Source: Alphaproteobacteria bacterium (GTDB lineage Bacteria > Pseudomonadota > Alphaproteobacteria > Rhizobiales > Xanthobacteraceae). Taken from it: a stretch of 6,466 bases of DNA. Position 1 is the first letter of the stretch; every line of letters starts with the position of its first letter. A program made the translations under genes and the position numbers. Below the pieces are notes generated by a model. That model searched no databases, was not told the origin of the DNA, and saw only the letters and a program-made list of their open reading frames with translations. Below are positions 1 through 6,008 of this stretch, piece by piece. The stretch lies in the NCBI GenBank assembly GCA_005884855.1, contig VAZS01000265.1, positions 1 to 6,466 on the forward strand. Reading direction: 5' to 3'.

Positions 1-218
1 AAGCCGACGGCGTTGCGCTCGGCGGCAATGGCCAGCACGCGCGCGGCATCGGCCTTGAAGGCCGTGCGCTGGATGGTCTCGACGCCAGTCGCAAGCCGCC
101 GATCGGCATCTGAGATAGCAACGCCAATGGTCTTGGTACCGAGATCGAGGCCCACAAGCGCCCCGCGCTCAGGCCAGTGCGCGACAGCGTCGATCAGCGA
201 TAGAATGAAAGCAGGCAT
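1..218 (-). CDS. ruvX: RuvX/YqgF Holliday junction resolvase-like nuclease, 5' part only
   Basis: This leftward gene begins at 218 and runs off the left edge, so only about 72 N-terminal residues of a protein usually near 140-165 residues are visible. The hallmark is GLDLGTKTIGVAISD at residues 23-37, the first strand and loop of the RNase H-like fold of the YqgF/RuvX family, with Asp25 at the position of the metal-binding catalytic aspartate. Family members act on nucleic acids; the E. coli protein is essential and is tied to 16S rRNA 5' maturation as well as proposed Holliday junction cleavage. The start is fixed because the frame upstream of 218 meets a stop at 240-242 with no other ATG, GTG or TTG between. 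No Shine-Dalgarno sequence is visible before it. It is transcribed away from the nitronate monooxygenase-like gene. The roughly 20 residues ahead of the motif match what I recall of Bradyrhizobium-type RuvX. Confidence 0.93.
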   Translation of the reverse strand, partial: MPAFILSLIDAVAHWPERGALVGLDLGTKTIGVAISDADRRLATGVETIQRTAFKADAARVLAIAAERNAVG

Positions 219-402
219 CGGGTTCGCATAACATGCGGGCTAGACGGCGTGCAAAGCGGGTAGCGGTGGAGAGGCCGGGATGGCGGCGCCGCTGGAAAGA
301 GAGGTGACCCTGGAATGCATAGCTTGCCTGTGGTTTCGGGTGCTATCGTGTTTGGTCTTCGGGCGCCGATGCCCGCCCTCAACTCACCTGTACGAGCAGA
401 CC
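219..402. other. Divergent intergenic region between ruvX and the monooxygenase gene
   Basis: These 184 bases must hold the start signals for ruvX (leftward) and the flavin enzyme (rightward). I cannot assign a convincing -35/-10 pair to either. On the minus strand a weak TTGCAC ... TATGCG pair with an 18-base gap ends at 225, which would start a transcript almost exactly at the ruvX ATG. A 10-base perfect palindrome GCGGCGCCGC lies at 283-292. The monooxygenase frame stays open upstream to an ATG at 280, but that 41-residue extension is Cys/Trp-rich and unlike the family, so I treat it as non-coding. Confidence 0.5.
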
Positions 403-1479
403 ATGTGGCCAGATCGCCGAATTATCGAGCTTTTCAAAACCGAGTTTCCCATCGTCCAAGCGCCTATGGCGGGAATTATGGATGCTGAGCTCGTGATCGC
501 GGCGGCGCAGGGCGGGGCCCTTGGCTCGCTGCCATGTGCAATGCTGACGCCGGAAAAAGCCCGCGAGCAGGTCAACATCATCCGCCAGCGGGTATCTGCT
601 CCGCTCAACCTGAACTTCTTCTGTCACAAAGCTGTTGATGCCGACCCCAGGCGCGAGGCCGGGTGGAAACAGCGGCTCGCGCCTTATTATAAAGAACTGG
701 GGCTTGATCCGGCAGCGCCCGTCAACGCCGCCAATCGCTCGCCGTTCGACCCGGCGATGTGCGAAGTGATCGAGGAACTGAAGCCCGAAATGGTCAGCTT
801 CCATTTTGGCTTGCCGGATAGCGCGCTGGTGAGGCGCGTCAAGGCGGCCGGCTGCATCGTGATCGCGGCTGCCACCATCGTAAAGGAGGCGATCTGGCTT
901 GAGGAAAACGGCGCCGACGTGATCATCGCTCAAGGCGCCGAAGCGGGCGGTCATCGCGGCATGTTTCTCACCGAAAATATCGGGGAACAGCCCGGCACGT
1001 TCGCGCTGGTGCCGCAGGTGGTCGACGCGGTGAGAGTCCCCGTTATTGCCGCCGGCGGTATTGCCGACGGACGGGGGATCGCGGCGGCATTCGCGCTCGG
1101 CGCGGCCGGCGTGCAGATCGGCACGGCATATCTGCGCTGTCCGGAATCGCGCGTGAGTGCTCCGGCCCAAGCGGCCCTCTCACAGGCGCTGGACGATTCC
1201 ACTGTCATTACTAACGTGATGACCGGCCGTCCGGCGCGCGGGATCCCCAATCGCGTGATGCGCGAGATTGGGCCGATTTCAGCCGATGCGCCGGCCTTTC
1301 CACATGCCGCGACCGGCCTGGCGCCACTAAAGGCGGCTGCGGAGAAGCTCGGCAAGGTCGATTTCACCAATCTTTGGGCAGGACAGGCGGTTCGGCTCGG
1401 TCGCGACATGCCAGCGTCGGAATTGACCCGGGGAATGGCAGAGGCGGCCCTGGCCCGGTTGAGGCAACTGGCCGCCTGA
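403..1479 (+). CDS. Nitronate monooxygenase (2-nitropropane dioxygenase) family FMN enzyme
   Basis: A 358-residue cytosolic TIM-barrel flavoprotein of the NMO/2-nitropropane dioxygenase family, members of which oxidise nitronates such as propionate-3-nitronate to aldehyde plus nitrite using FMN and O2. Visible family marks are QAPMAG at 19-24, AQGAEAGGHRG at 176-186 with His184 in the position of the family's catalytic histidine, AAGGIADGRG at 216-225 and GAAGVQIGT at 233-241 (the FMN phosphate-binding part of the barrel), and TGRPARGIPN at 274-283. The length fits. The ATG at 403 is chosen because MWPDRRIIELFK leads straight into the conserved first strand, whereas the in-frame ATG at 280 adds residues with no family resemblance; the Shine-Dalgarno sequence is weak at best. 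It sits 80 bases before gatC on the same strand but has no obvious functional link to it. Substrate is not predictable: some relatives are NADH:quinone reductases or enoyl-reductase-like proteins, so the activity is inferred and the fold is secure. Confidence 0.9.
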   Translation: MWPDRRIIELFKTEFPIVQAPMAGIMDAELVIAAAQGGALGSLPCAMLTPEKAREQVNIIRQRVSAPLNLNFFCHKAVDADPRREAGWKQRLAPYYKELGLDPAAPVNAANRSPFDPAMCEVIEELKPEMVSFHFGLPDSALVRRVKAAGCIVIAAATIVKEAIWLEENGADVIIAQGAEAGGHRGMFLTENIGEQPGTFALVPQVVDAVRVPVIAAGGIADGRGIAAAFALGAAGVQIGTAYLRCPESRVSAPAQAALSQALDDSTVITNVMTGRPARGIPNRVMREIGPISADAPAFPHAATGLAPLKAAAEKLGKVDFTNLWAGQAVRLGRDMPASELTRGMAEAALARLRQLAA

Positions 1480-1495
1480 GAACGTTGGCTCGCGG

Positions 1496-1525
1496 TTGCG
1501 GCGCAAAACCTGCCTCTGCTATACG
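1496..1525 (+). promoter_or_regulatory. Possible sigma-70-type promoter ahead of gatC
   Basis: TTGCGG at 1496-1501 and TATACG at 1520-1525 are 18 bases apart, and a start near 1532 would give gatC a leader of about 28 bases. The match to TTGACA/TATAAT is partial (3 of 6 and 4 of 6). It is the best pair in the 80-base gap, but readthrough from the upstream gene is equally possible because no terminator is visible between them. Confidence 0.25.
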
Positions 1526-1545
1526 GCGGACTGAAATACTCTCGT

Positions 1546-1557
1546 TATAGGCCTATA
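1546..1557. repeat. Perfect 12-base palindrome TATAGGCCTATA just before gatC
   Basis: The palindrome ends two bases before the gatC ATG and occupies the place where a ribosome-binding site would be expected; no Shine-Dalgarno sequence is present. It could be an operator half-site pair, an AT-rich -10-like element for a near-leaderless transcript, or chance. The sequence shows only the symmetry. Confidence 0.45.
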
Positions 1558-1559
1558 TA

Positions 1560-1847
1560 ATGTCCGTCGATGCCGCCACCGTCCGCCGTATCGCGCATCT
1601 CGCGCGGATTGCGGTCGTTGAGGCTGAGATTCCGCACTTGCAGGGCGAATTGAACGCCATGCTGGCATTCGTGGAGCAGTTATCCGAGGTGAACATCGAG
1701 GGCGTCGAACCGATGACCTCGGTTACCCCGATGGAAATGAAAAAGCGGCCCGACGCGGTCAATGACGGCGAGATCGCCGATGACATTGTCAGGAACGCCC
1801 CGGCCACGGACGATCATTTCTTTCTGGTGCCGAAGGTCGTGGAATAA
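1560..1847 (+). CDS. gatC: Asp-tRNA(Asn)/Glu-tRNA(Gln) amidotransferase subunit C
   Basis: A 95-residue GatC, the small subunit that wraps around the GatA-GatB interface and stabilises the heterotrimer; it has no catalytic residues of its own. The family pattern is complete: an N-terminal helix with [11 protein letters not shown] (9-19), [11 protein letters not shown] (31-41), GVEPMTSV (48-55), [15 protein letters not shown] (67-81) and the C-terminal FFLVPKVVE (87-95). The length is normal. The start at 1560 matches the usual GatC N-terminus ([12 protein letters not shown]). It is the first gene of the gatC - small gene - gatA - small gene - gatB cluster. There is no Shine-Dalgarno sequence; the bases directly upstream are the AT-rich palindrome TATAGGCCTATA, so initiation is either weakly leadered or near-leaderless. 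Confidence 0.97.
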   Translation: MSVDAATVRRIAHLARIAVVEAEIPHLQGELNAMLAFVEQLSEVNIEGVEPMTSVTPMEMKKRPDAVNDGEIADDIVRNAPATDDHFFLVPKVVE

Positions 1848-1854
1848 AACTTCT

Positions 1855-1873
1855 TTCGAAGAGTGTTCTCGAA
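1855..1873 (+). other. Small bulged hairpin in the gatC to small-gene gap
   Basis: TTCGA (1855-1859) and GA (1861-1862) pair with TC (1867-1868) and TCGAA (1869-1873), giving a seven-pair stem with one bulged A and a GTGT loop. It fills much of the 38-base space between the gatC stop and the next start. No T-run follows, so it is not a terminator; an mRNA processing or stability role is a guess. Confidence 0.3.
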
Positions 1874-1885
1874 GCGGGAAATCCG

Positions 1886-2104
1886 ATGTGTCTGCTCTGC
1901 GACGATGAAAAGGCTTACCAGGCCTACATGAACTATCTCGACGCGATGGAGCGGCAGGGAAAGGCCGCCGACCCCGATCAGGCAATGGACGCGGTGCTCG
2001 ATTCGCTTGAGGCCGCCGACAAGGCGCGCAGCAATGATTTGCGCGACGACCCGGCCAACGACAAGACGCTTTCGCCGTTCTTTTGCAGCCCGGTTGATAA
2101 ATGA
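1886..2104 (+). CDS. Small conserved-type CxxC protein of unknown function inside the gat operon
   Basis: A 72-residue protein that I do not recognise as any characterised family. It starts [19 protein letters not shown], giving a Cys2-x2-Cys5 pair at the very N-terminus and a third cysteine at 67 ([10 protein letters not shown]), an arrangement that could bind a metal or form a redox pair. The middle (residues 8-48) is charged and helix-favouring, rich in Ala, Asp and Glu, with no signal peptide or membrane segment, so it should be cytosolic and acidic. A weak purine-rich stretch (GAAGCGGGAA, 1871-1880) precedes the ATG. Its stop overlaps the gatA start as ATGA (2101-2104), the pattern of translational coupling. 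Codon choice matches the flanking gat genes, which supports a real gene. I have the impression that similar small proteins occur at this place in related Bradyrhizobium-type genomes, but this is unchecked. Function is unknown; location suggests a link to GatCAB or only co-expression. Confidence 0.85.
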   Translation: MCLLCDDEKAYQAYMNYLDAMERQGKAADPDQAMDAVLDSLEAADKARSNDLRDDPANDKTLSPFFCSPVDK

Positions 2105-3573
2105 CCGATTTGACATCGCTAACGCTTGCCGAGGACCGAGATGGCCTCGCGAAAAAATCCTTCACCTCGCTTGAACTGACCAACGCGCACCTTGACGCGA
2201 TCCAGGCCGCGCGCGCGCTCAACGCGTTTGTGATGGAAACGCCGGATCAGGCCCGCGCCATGGCGCGCGAGGCAGATGCCAGCATTACGAAAGGACAAGG
2301 CGGTCCGCTCGCGGGCATTCCGCTCGGGATCAAGGATCTGTTTGCAACCAGGGACGTGCGCACGACGGCGTGTTCGAAAATCCTCGCCAATTTTGTCCCG
2401 ACCTACGAGTCCACCATCACCTCGCAGCTCTGGCGCGATGGCGCGGTCATGCTGGGCAAGCTCAACAACGACGAGTTTGCGATGGGCTCCTCGAACGAGA
2501 CGTCGTGCTTCGGTCCCGTGGTCAATCCATGGCGGCGCGACGGCGCCAATACCACGCTGGTGCCGGGAGGTTCATCCGGCGGCTCGGCCTCGGCGGTGGC
2601 AGCATTGTTGTGCATGGGTGCCACCGCGACCGACACTGGCGGTTCGATCCGCCAGCCTGCCGCGTTTACGGCGACCGTCGGCCTGAAGCCGACCTACGGA
2701 CGCTGTTCGCGCTGGGGCATCGCGGCGTTTGCATCCTCGCTCGACCAGGCCGGGCCGATCGCGCGTACGGTGCGCGACGCGGCGATCCTGATGCGCTCCA
2801 TGGCCGGTCACGATCCCAAGGACACTACCTCAGCGGATCGGGACGTGCCGGACTACGAGGCAGCGATCGGAAAGTCAGTCAAAGGCATGAGGATCGGCAT
2901 CCCTCGCGAATATCGCCTCGATGGCATGCCCGCGGAAATCGAAAAGCTCTGGAGTGAGGGCGGGGCGTGGCTCAAATCGGCCGGCGCCGAACTGGTCGAG
3001 GTATCGCTGCCGCACACCAAATACGCATTACCAGCCTATTACATTGTCGCGCCGGCCGAAGCCTCGTCAAACCTGGCGCGGTATGATGGGGTTCGGTATG
3101 GACTGCGCGTGCCTGGCCGCAGCATCGGTGAGATGTATGAGAACACCCGGGCCGAGGGCTTTGGCGACGAAGTTCGCCGCCGCGTCATGATCGGGACTTA
3201 CGTACTCTCGGCCGGTTATTACGACGCCTATTATCTACGTGCGCAGAAGGTCCGGACCCTCATCAAAAGGGACTTTGAGGACTGCTTCGCCAAGGGTGTA
3301 AACGCGCTGCTGACGCCGGCAACGCCGTCGGCGGCGTTCGGCATCGGCGAGAAGGGCGGCGATCCCGTGGAGATGTATCTGAACGACATCTTCACCGTGA
3401 CGGTGAACATGGCGGGGCTACCCGGCATCGCGGTTCCCGCCGGCAAAGACGCGCAAGGCTTGCCGCTCGGCTTGCAGTTGATCGGCCGCCCATTCGACGA
3501 GGAAACGCTGTTCTCTCTCGCCGAGGTGCTCGAGCAGGCGGCAGGCCGCTTCACACCAACGAGGTGGTGGTGA
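2101..3573 (+). CDS. gatA: Asp-tRNA(Asn)/Glu-tRNA(Gln) amidotransferase subunit A (glutaminase)
   Basis: A 490-residue amidase-signature enzyme, the normal GatA length. In the cytosolic GatCAB complex it hydrolyses glutamine or asparagine and passes the ammonia through a channel to GatB. The Ser-cisSer-Lys triad is intact: Lys78 in [10 protein letters not shown], cis-Ser158 in [12 protein letters not shown] (155-166), and nucleophile Ser182 in [11 protein letters not shown] (177-187). The spacing of 24 residues between the two serines equals that of Staphylococcus aureus GatA. Also typical are [14 protein letters not shown] (120-133), GLKPTYGR (194-201) and [11 protein letters not shown] (438-448) near the C-terminus. 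The ATG is embedded in the ATGA overlap with the preceding small gene and has no strong Shine-Dalgarno sequence of its own, so it probably depends on re-initiating ribosomes. Its last codons carry the ribosome-binding site of the next small gene. Nothing is truncated or missing. Confidence 0.98.
   Translation: MTDLTSLTLAEDRDGLAKKSFTSLELTNAHLDAIQAARALNAFVMETPDQARAMAREADASITKGQGGPLAGIPLGIKDLFATRDVRTTACSKILANFVPTYESTITSQLWRDGAVMLGKLNNDEFAMGSSNETSCFGPVVNPWRRDGANTTLVPGGSSGGSASAVAALLCMGATATDTGGSIRQPAAFTATVGLKPTYGRCSRWGIAAFASSLDQAGPIARTVRDAAILMRSMAGHDPKDTTSADRDVPDYEAAIGKSVKGMRIGIPREYRLDGMPAEIEKLWSEGGAWLKSAGAELVEVSLPHTKYALPAYYIVAPAEASSNLARYDGVRYGLRVPGRSIGEMYENTRAEGFGDEVRRRVMIGTYVLSAGYYDAYYLRAQKVRTLIKRDFEDCFAKGVNALLTPATPSAAFGIGEKGGDPVEMYLNDIFTVTVNMAGLPGIAVPAGKDAQGLPLGLQLIGRPFDEETLFSLAEVLEQAAGRFTPTRWW
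3561..3569 (+). promoter_or_regulatory. Ribosome-binding site for the 97-residue protein, inside the end of gatA
   Basis: GAGGTGGTG lies within the last gatA codons, 6 to 11 bases before the ATG at 3576 depending on which part pairs with 16S rRNA. It favours 3576 over the in-frame GTG codons at 3564-3572, which are themselves part of this purine-rich stretch. Confidence 0.55.
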
Positions 3574-3575
3574 AT

Positions 3576-3869
3576 ATGGCGGAGTTCAAAACCAGTCTGG
3601 CGGGCGCAGCACCTGCGCCACACTTGGGCGCGCCGCTTGCAGCGCTGTGGTGGGCGGCAAACGGCGACTGGGACCAGGCACACAAAATCGTGCAGGACGA
3701 ACCGAGCGCTGAGGCGGCATGGGTGCATGCTTATCTGCACCGCATCGAAGGTGATCTCGGCAATGCCGGTTATTGGTACCGTCGCGCGGCCAAGCCGGTT
3801 GCGACCGGCCCACTCGAAACCGAATGGGATGGGATCGCCTCCACACTGCTCGAGGGTGCAAGATCATGA
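3576..3869 (+). CDS. Small TPR-like conserved hypothetical protein between gatA and gatB
   Basis: A 97-residue soluble protein. Its core is two helix-pair-like stretches: [20 protein letters not shown] (19-38) and the motif [20 protein letters not shown] (49-68) followed by RRAAKP. The regular W/G/A/Y spacing ([20 protein letters not shown]) resembles tetratricopeptide or Sel1-type helical hairpins, which usually bind proteins or peptides. I recall this WVHAYLHR...EGDL.NA.YWYRRA signature from widespread uncharacterised bacterial proteins of about 90-100 residues, but know no function. The start at 3576 is preferred for its ribosome-binding site; a GTG at 3564 would add four residues and overlap gatA. 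The gene begins 2 bases after the gatA stop and its stop overlaps the gatB ATG as ATGA (3866-3869), so it is tightly coupled to both. There is no signal peptide or membrane segment. It may be a scaffold associated with the amidotransferase, but this is inferred from position only. Confidence 0.88.
   Translation: MAEFKTSLAGAAPAPHLGAPLAALWWAANGDWDQAHKIVQDEPSAEAAWVHAYLHRIEGDLGNAGYWYRRAAKPVATGPLETEWDGIASTLLEGARS
3852..3856 (+). promoter_or_regulatory. Ribosome-binding site for gatB
   Basis: GAGGG sits 9 bases before the ATG at 3866, inside the end of the preceding small gene. It fixes the gatB start at 3866, not at the in-frame ATG at 3773, whose extra 31 residues read as an out-of-frame shadow of the small gene. 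Confidence 0.65.
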
Positions 3870-5344
3870 GCGCGCCAAGCACAAAACTGATCCAGGGCGC
3901 CACCGGCGATTGGGAAATGGTGATCGGGCTGGAAGTCCATGCCCAGGTCACCTCGAAATCAAAGCTGTTTTCCAGCGCGTCAACGGAATTCGGTGGCGAG
4001 CCGAACACCCATGTCTCGCTCGTGGACGCGGCGATGCCGGGTATGCTGCCGGTGATCAATCAGGAATGCGTGCGGCAGGCTGTACGTACCGGCCTGGGCC
4101 TCAACGCCCAGATCAATCTGCGCTCGGTGTTCGACCGAAAGAACTATTTCTATCCGGATTCGCCGCAGGGCTATCAAATCAGCCAGTACAAATCGCCGAT
4201 CGTTGGCGCGGGCGAAGTGATCGTCGAACTGGCCGATGGCGCGAGCGTCACGGTCGGCATCGAGCGGCTGCATTTGGAGCAGGACGCCGGCAAATTACTG
4301 CATGATCGCAGCCCGACGACGTCGTATGTGGATCTCAACCGGTCGGGCGTCGCCCTGATGGAGATCGTCTCGAAGCCCGATATCCGCTCGTCGGAGCAGG
4401 CAAAAGCGTATGTCTCAAAGCTGCGGTCTATCCTGCGCTATCTCGGCACCTGCGATGGCGACATGGAGAAGGGTTCGTTGCGCGCCGATGTCAATGTCTC
4501 CGTGCGCAAGCCGGGCGGTCCGCTCGGCACCCGCTGCGAGATCAAGAACATGAACTCGATCAACTTCATCGGTCAGGCAATTGAATACGAGGCGCGCCGC
4601 CAGATCGGAATTATCGAGGACGGCGGCGTCATCGATCAGGAAACCCGGCTGTTCGACCCCAACAAGTGCGAAACCCGCTCAATGCGCTCCAAGGAAGAGG
4701 CGCATGATTACCGCTATTTCCCCGATCCCGATCTGCTGCCGCTGGAGTTCAGTGAAGCCTACGTTGCCGAACTAAAGGCGAAGCTGCCGGAATTGCCGGA
4801 CCAGAAGAAGGCCCGCTTCATCGCCGACCTCGCGCTCTCGCCTTACGACGCCAGCGTCCTTGTCGCCGAACGCGAGAGCGCCGATTTCTTCGAAACGGTA
4901 CTGACGAAACTCGCGGACAAGGGCCGCGACGGCAAGCTCGCCGCCAACTGGGTCATCAATGAGCTATTCGGACGACTTAACAAGGAAGGCCGCGACATTT
5001 CCTCGTCGCCGCTATCGGCTGGGCAGCTTGGAACGATCGTCGATCTGATCGGCGAGGGCACCATCTCTGGTAAAATAGCGAAAGAGCTATTTGAGATCGT
5101 CTGGCAAGAGGGCGGCGATCCCCGCGCGCTGGTCGAAACGCGCGGCATGAAGCAGGTCACCGATGTCGTTGCGATCGAAAAGGTGGTCGATGACATTATC
5201 GCCGCCAATCCCGACAAGGTCGCGCAGGCAAGAGCCAAGCCGCAGCTGGTTGGCTGGTTTGTCGGCCAGGTAATGAAGTCGTCCGGCGGCAAGGCCAATC
5301 CGCAAGCGGTCAACGACCTCCTTAAATCCAAACTCGGCATCTGA
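3866..5344 (+). CDS. gatB: Asp-tRNA(Asn)/Glu-tRNA(Gln) amidotransferase subunit B
   Basis: A 492-residue GatB, full length for alphaproteobacteria. It binds the misacylated tRNA, phosphorylates the Glu or Asp side chain with ATP, and lets ammonia from GatA attack it, giving Gln-tRNA(Gln) or Asn-tRNA(Asn). The catalytic cradle shows VIGLEVHAQ (19-27, with the conserved E-x-H), [14 protein letters not shown] (94-107), DLNRSG (156-161), [16 protein letters not shown] (164-179), [12 protein letters not shown] (203-214), EIKNMNS (225-231) and [18 protein letters not shown] (273-290). From about 340 onward comes the helical GatB/YqeY tail domain that contacts the tRNA elbow, ending [17 protein letters not shown] (463-479). 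The start lies in an ATGA overlap with the preceding small gene and has its own GAGGG site. A genome with GatCAB usually lacks GlnRS or AsnRS or both; that cannot be seen here. No clear terminator follows the stop. Confidence 0.98.
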   Translation: MSAPSTKLIQGATGDWEMVIGLEVHAQVTSKSKLFSSASTEFGGEPNTHVSLVDAAMPGMLPVINQECVRQAVRTGLGLNAQINLRSVFDRKNYFYPDSPQGYQISQYKSPIVGAGEVIVELADGASVTVGIERLHLEQDAGKLLHDRSPTTSYVDLNRSGVALMEIVSKPDIRSSEQAKAYVSKLRSILRYLGTCDGDMEKGSLRADVNVSVRKPGGPLGTRCEIKNMNSINFIGQAIEYEARRQIGIIEDGGVIDQETRLFDPNKCETRSMRSKEEAHDYRYFPDPDLLPLEFSEAYVAELKAKLPELPDQKKARFIADLALSPYDASVLVAERESADFFETVLTKLADKGRDGKLAANWVINELFGRLNKEGRDISSSPLSAGQLGTIVDLIGEGTISGKIAKELFEIVWQEGGDPRALVETRGMKQVTDVVAIEKVVDDIIAANPDKVAQARAKPQLVGWFVGQVMKSSGGKANPQAVNDLLKSKLGI

Positions 5345-5780
5345 AGTCGAGTTAGATGAGCCGCGCGCTGGCCGCTGCATGGCTTGACGCATGCGCGAGT
5401 GCACCTCTCGTTCACCATAACCGGCGAAGGATCGAAGGCGCCGAACCAATGCGATCCCGAATCAGCCGCACGCGATTCCCGCGAAAATCCGGTTTTGGCG
5501 AGCGAGGATGAGGCGGGAAGGCGGCGAACGCGAAAATTTTTTTATTGCCAAACATCGCGACTCAGAGTCCGCGCAAAGCGCTTTCGGCCGCCTCTGCAGC
5601 ACCACGGTGACATCACCGACGCATTGACGGTTGAATGCGCGAGTACGAAAGCCGCTGGCGCACAGGCGATTCTTGCACGTTGCCATTCGGCGTCAGGTGA
5701 TTTTGGCGCATTATCCGCATCATCGGAGCGATGCTTGTGGTGCTGACAACGGACGCGCAACGCGTGCTCTCCGATCGCCG
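5345..5780. other. Intergenic stretch after gatB with no convincing gene
   Basis: Several overlapping open frames exist on both strands here, for example 5384-5746 rightward and 5462-5686 leftward, but all are Cys/Arg/His-rich, match no family I know, and overlap each other. A run AAAATTTTTTT at 5533-5543 is the first T-rich tract after gatB, but the bases before it do not make a sound hairpin, so termination there is doubtful. A 9-base direct repeat CGCGAAAAT occurs at 5480-5488 and 5529-5537. I see no tRNA, riboswitch or mobile element. Confidence 0.5.
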
Positions 5781-5828
5781 CGTCAACACTTCCTTAAGCG
5801 GGACGCTGTTTTTTTCAACGTGTTGGTG
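5781..5828 (+). other. Nested inverted repeat with internal T-run upstream of the lysine-rich gene
   Basis: CGTCAACAC (5781-5789) can pair with GTGTTGGTG (5820-5828) as nine pairs, two of them G-U. Inside is a smaller hairpin AGCG-GGA-CGCT (5797-5807) followed closely by seven T (5809-5815). The small hairpin plus T-run alone resembles a weak intrinsic terminator, while the outer stem would bury it. This is seen by eye without an energy calculation. Confidence 0.4.
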
Positions 5829-5831
5829 TAT

Positions 5832-5891
5832 TCGGGATGTAGTGCATTTCGATTCCCGAGTGCACGCAGCGATTAAGCCATCTCACTACAT
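5832..5891 (+). promoter_or_regulatory. Inverted repeats directly before the lysine-rich gene's ribosome-binding site
   Basis: Three pairings are visible: TCGGGA (5832-5837) with TCCCGA (5854-5859), GTGCA (5842-5846) with TGCAC (5861-5865), and a perfect eight-pair ATGTAGTG (5837-5844) with CACTACAT (5884-5891). They compete for shared bases, so they cannot all form together. The longest ends one base before the Shine-Dalgarno sequence. If transcribed as a leader this could modulate access to the ribosome-binding site; no known riboswitch or thermometer class is recognised. Confidence 0.4.
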
Positions 5892-5892
5892 T

Positions 5893-5898
5893 AGGAGG
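5893..5898 (+). promoter_or_regulatory. Near-perfect Shine-Dalgarno sequence AGGAGG
   Basis: AGGAGG (followed by G at 5899) lies 5 bases before the ATG at 5904 and is by far the strongest ribosome-binding site in the window. An in-frame stop TAG at 5892-5894 overlaps it and rules out any upstream start, so 5904 is certain if the gene is translated. Confidence 0.8.
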
Positions 5899-5903
5899 GC
5901 AAC

Positions 5904-5996
5904 ATGGCCAAGAAAGCTAAGAAGTCAAAGAAGGCGAAGAGCGCAGTGAAGAAGACTGCGAAGAAGACCCGTCGGGTCTCCAAGAAGAAGAAGTAA
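5904..5996 (+). CDS. 30-residue lysine-rich, histone-H1-tail-like microprotein
   Basis: This very short gene encodes 30 residues, of which 15 are Lys, 2 Arg and 5 Ala, with Ser, Thr and Val making up the rest and no acidic residue at all. The repeated pattern is AKK/SKK/TAKK, ending SKKKK. That composition is the one found in the C-terminal tails of bacterial histone H1-like and AlgP/HC-type proteins, which bind DNA or RNA by charge and lack stable folding. A role in nucleoid binding, RNA binding or polyanion neutralisation is therefore likely in general terms but not specific. Evidence for a real gene is the excellent AGGAGG site, a proper start and stop, a codon pattern that favours AAG, and the stem-loop soon after the stop. 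It lies 559 bases after gatB in its own transcription context. Many annotation pipelines drop genes this short. It could also be the remnant of a longer Lys/Ala-repeat protein. Confidence 0.75.
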   Translation: MAKKAKKSKKAKSAVKKTAKKTRRVSKKKK

Positions 5997-6008
5997 ATCT
6001 CGCCTGAG

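Noticed and set aside
280..402. N-terminal extension of the monooxygenase gene from the ATG at 280
   Set aside because: The extra 41 residues are Cys/Trp/Arg-rich with no family similarity, while the ATG at 403 leads directly into the conserved first strand.
379..1409. Long leftward open frames opposite the monooxygenase gene
   Set aside because: They are antisense shadows of a high-GC gene and show no protein-family motif.
1680..2222. Leftward open frames opposite gatC and the 72-residue gene
   Set aside because: Arg/Ser-rich products without motifs, opposite confidently assigned rightward genes.
2276..2957. Additional rightward frames inside gatA
   Set aside because: Out-of-frame shadows rich in Arg, Trp and His; gatA is intact in its own frame.
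3773..3865. N-terminal extension of gatB from the ATG at 3773
   Set aside because: It overlaps the 97-residue gene in another frame, and the ATG at 3866 has a GAGGG site and the usual GatB N-terminal length.
5377..5394. GCATG/CATGC hairpin as the gatB terminator
   Set aside because: Only five pairs and no T-run follows.
5384..5746. Possible 120-residue rightward gene after gatB
   Set aside because: No ribosome-binding site of note, no recognisable motif, and a Cys/Arg-rich composition overlapped by other open frames; it reads as non-coding.
5797..5815. AGCG-GGA-CGCT followed by seven T as a stand-alone rightward terminator
   Set aside because: A four-pair stem with a three-base loop is too weak on its own; kept only as part of the larger inverted repeat.
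5839..5870. Possible tRNA T-arm resemblance (TTTCGATTCCC)
   Set aside because: No acceptor, D or anticodon arms can be built around it.
5631..5949. Two overlapping rightward frames running up to or through the lysine-rich gene
   Set aside because: They are mutually overlapping and motif-free, and the second overlaps the well-supported microprotein in another frame.
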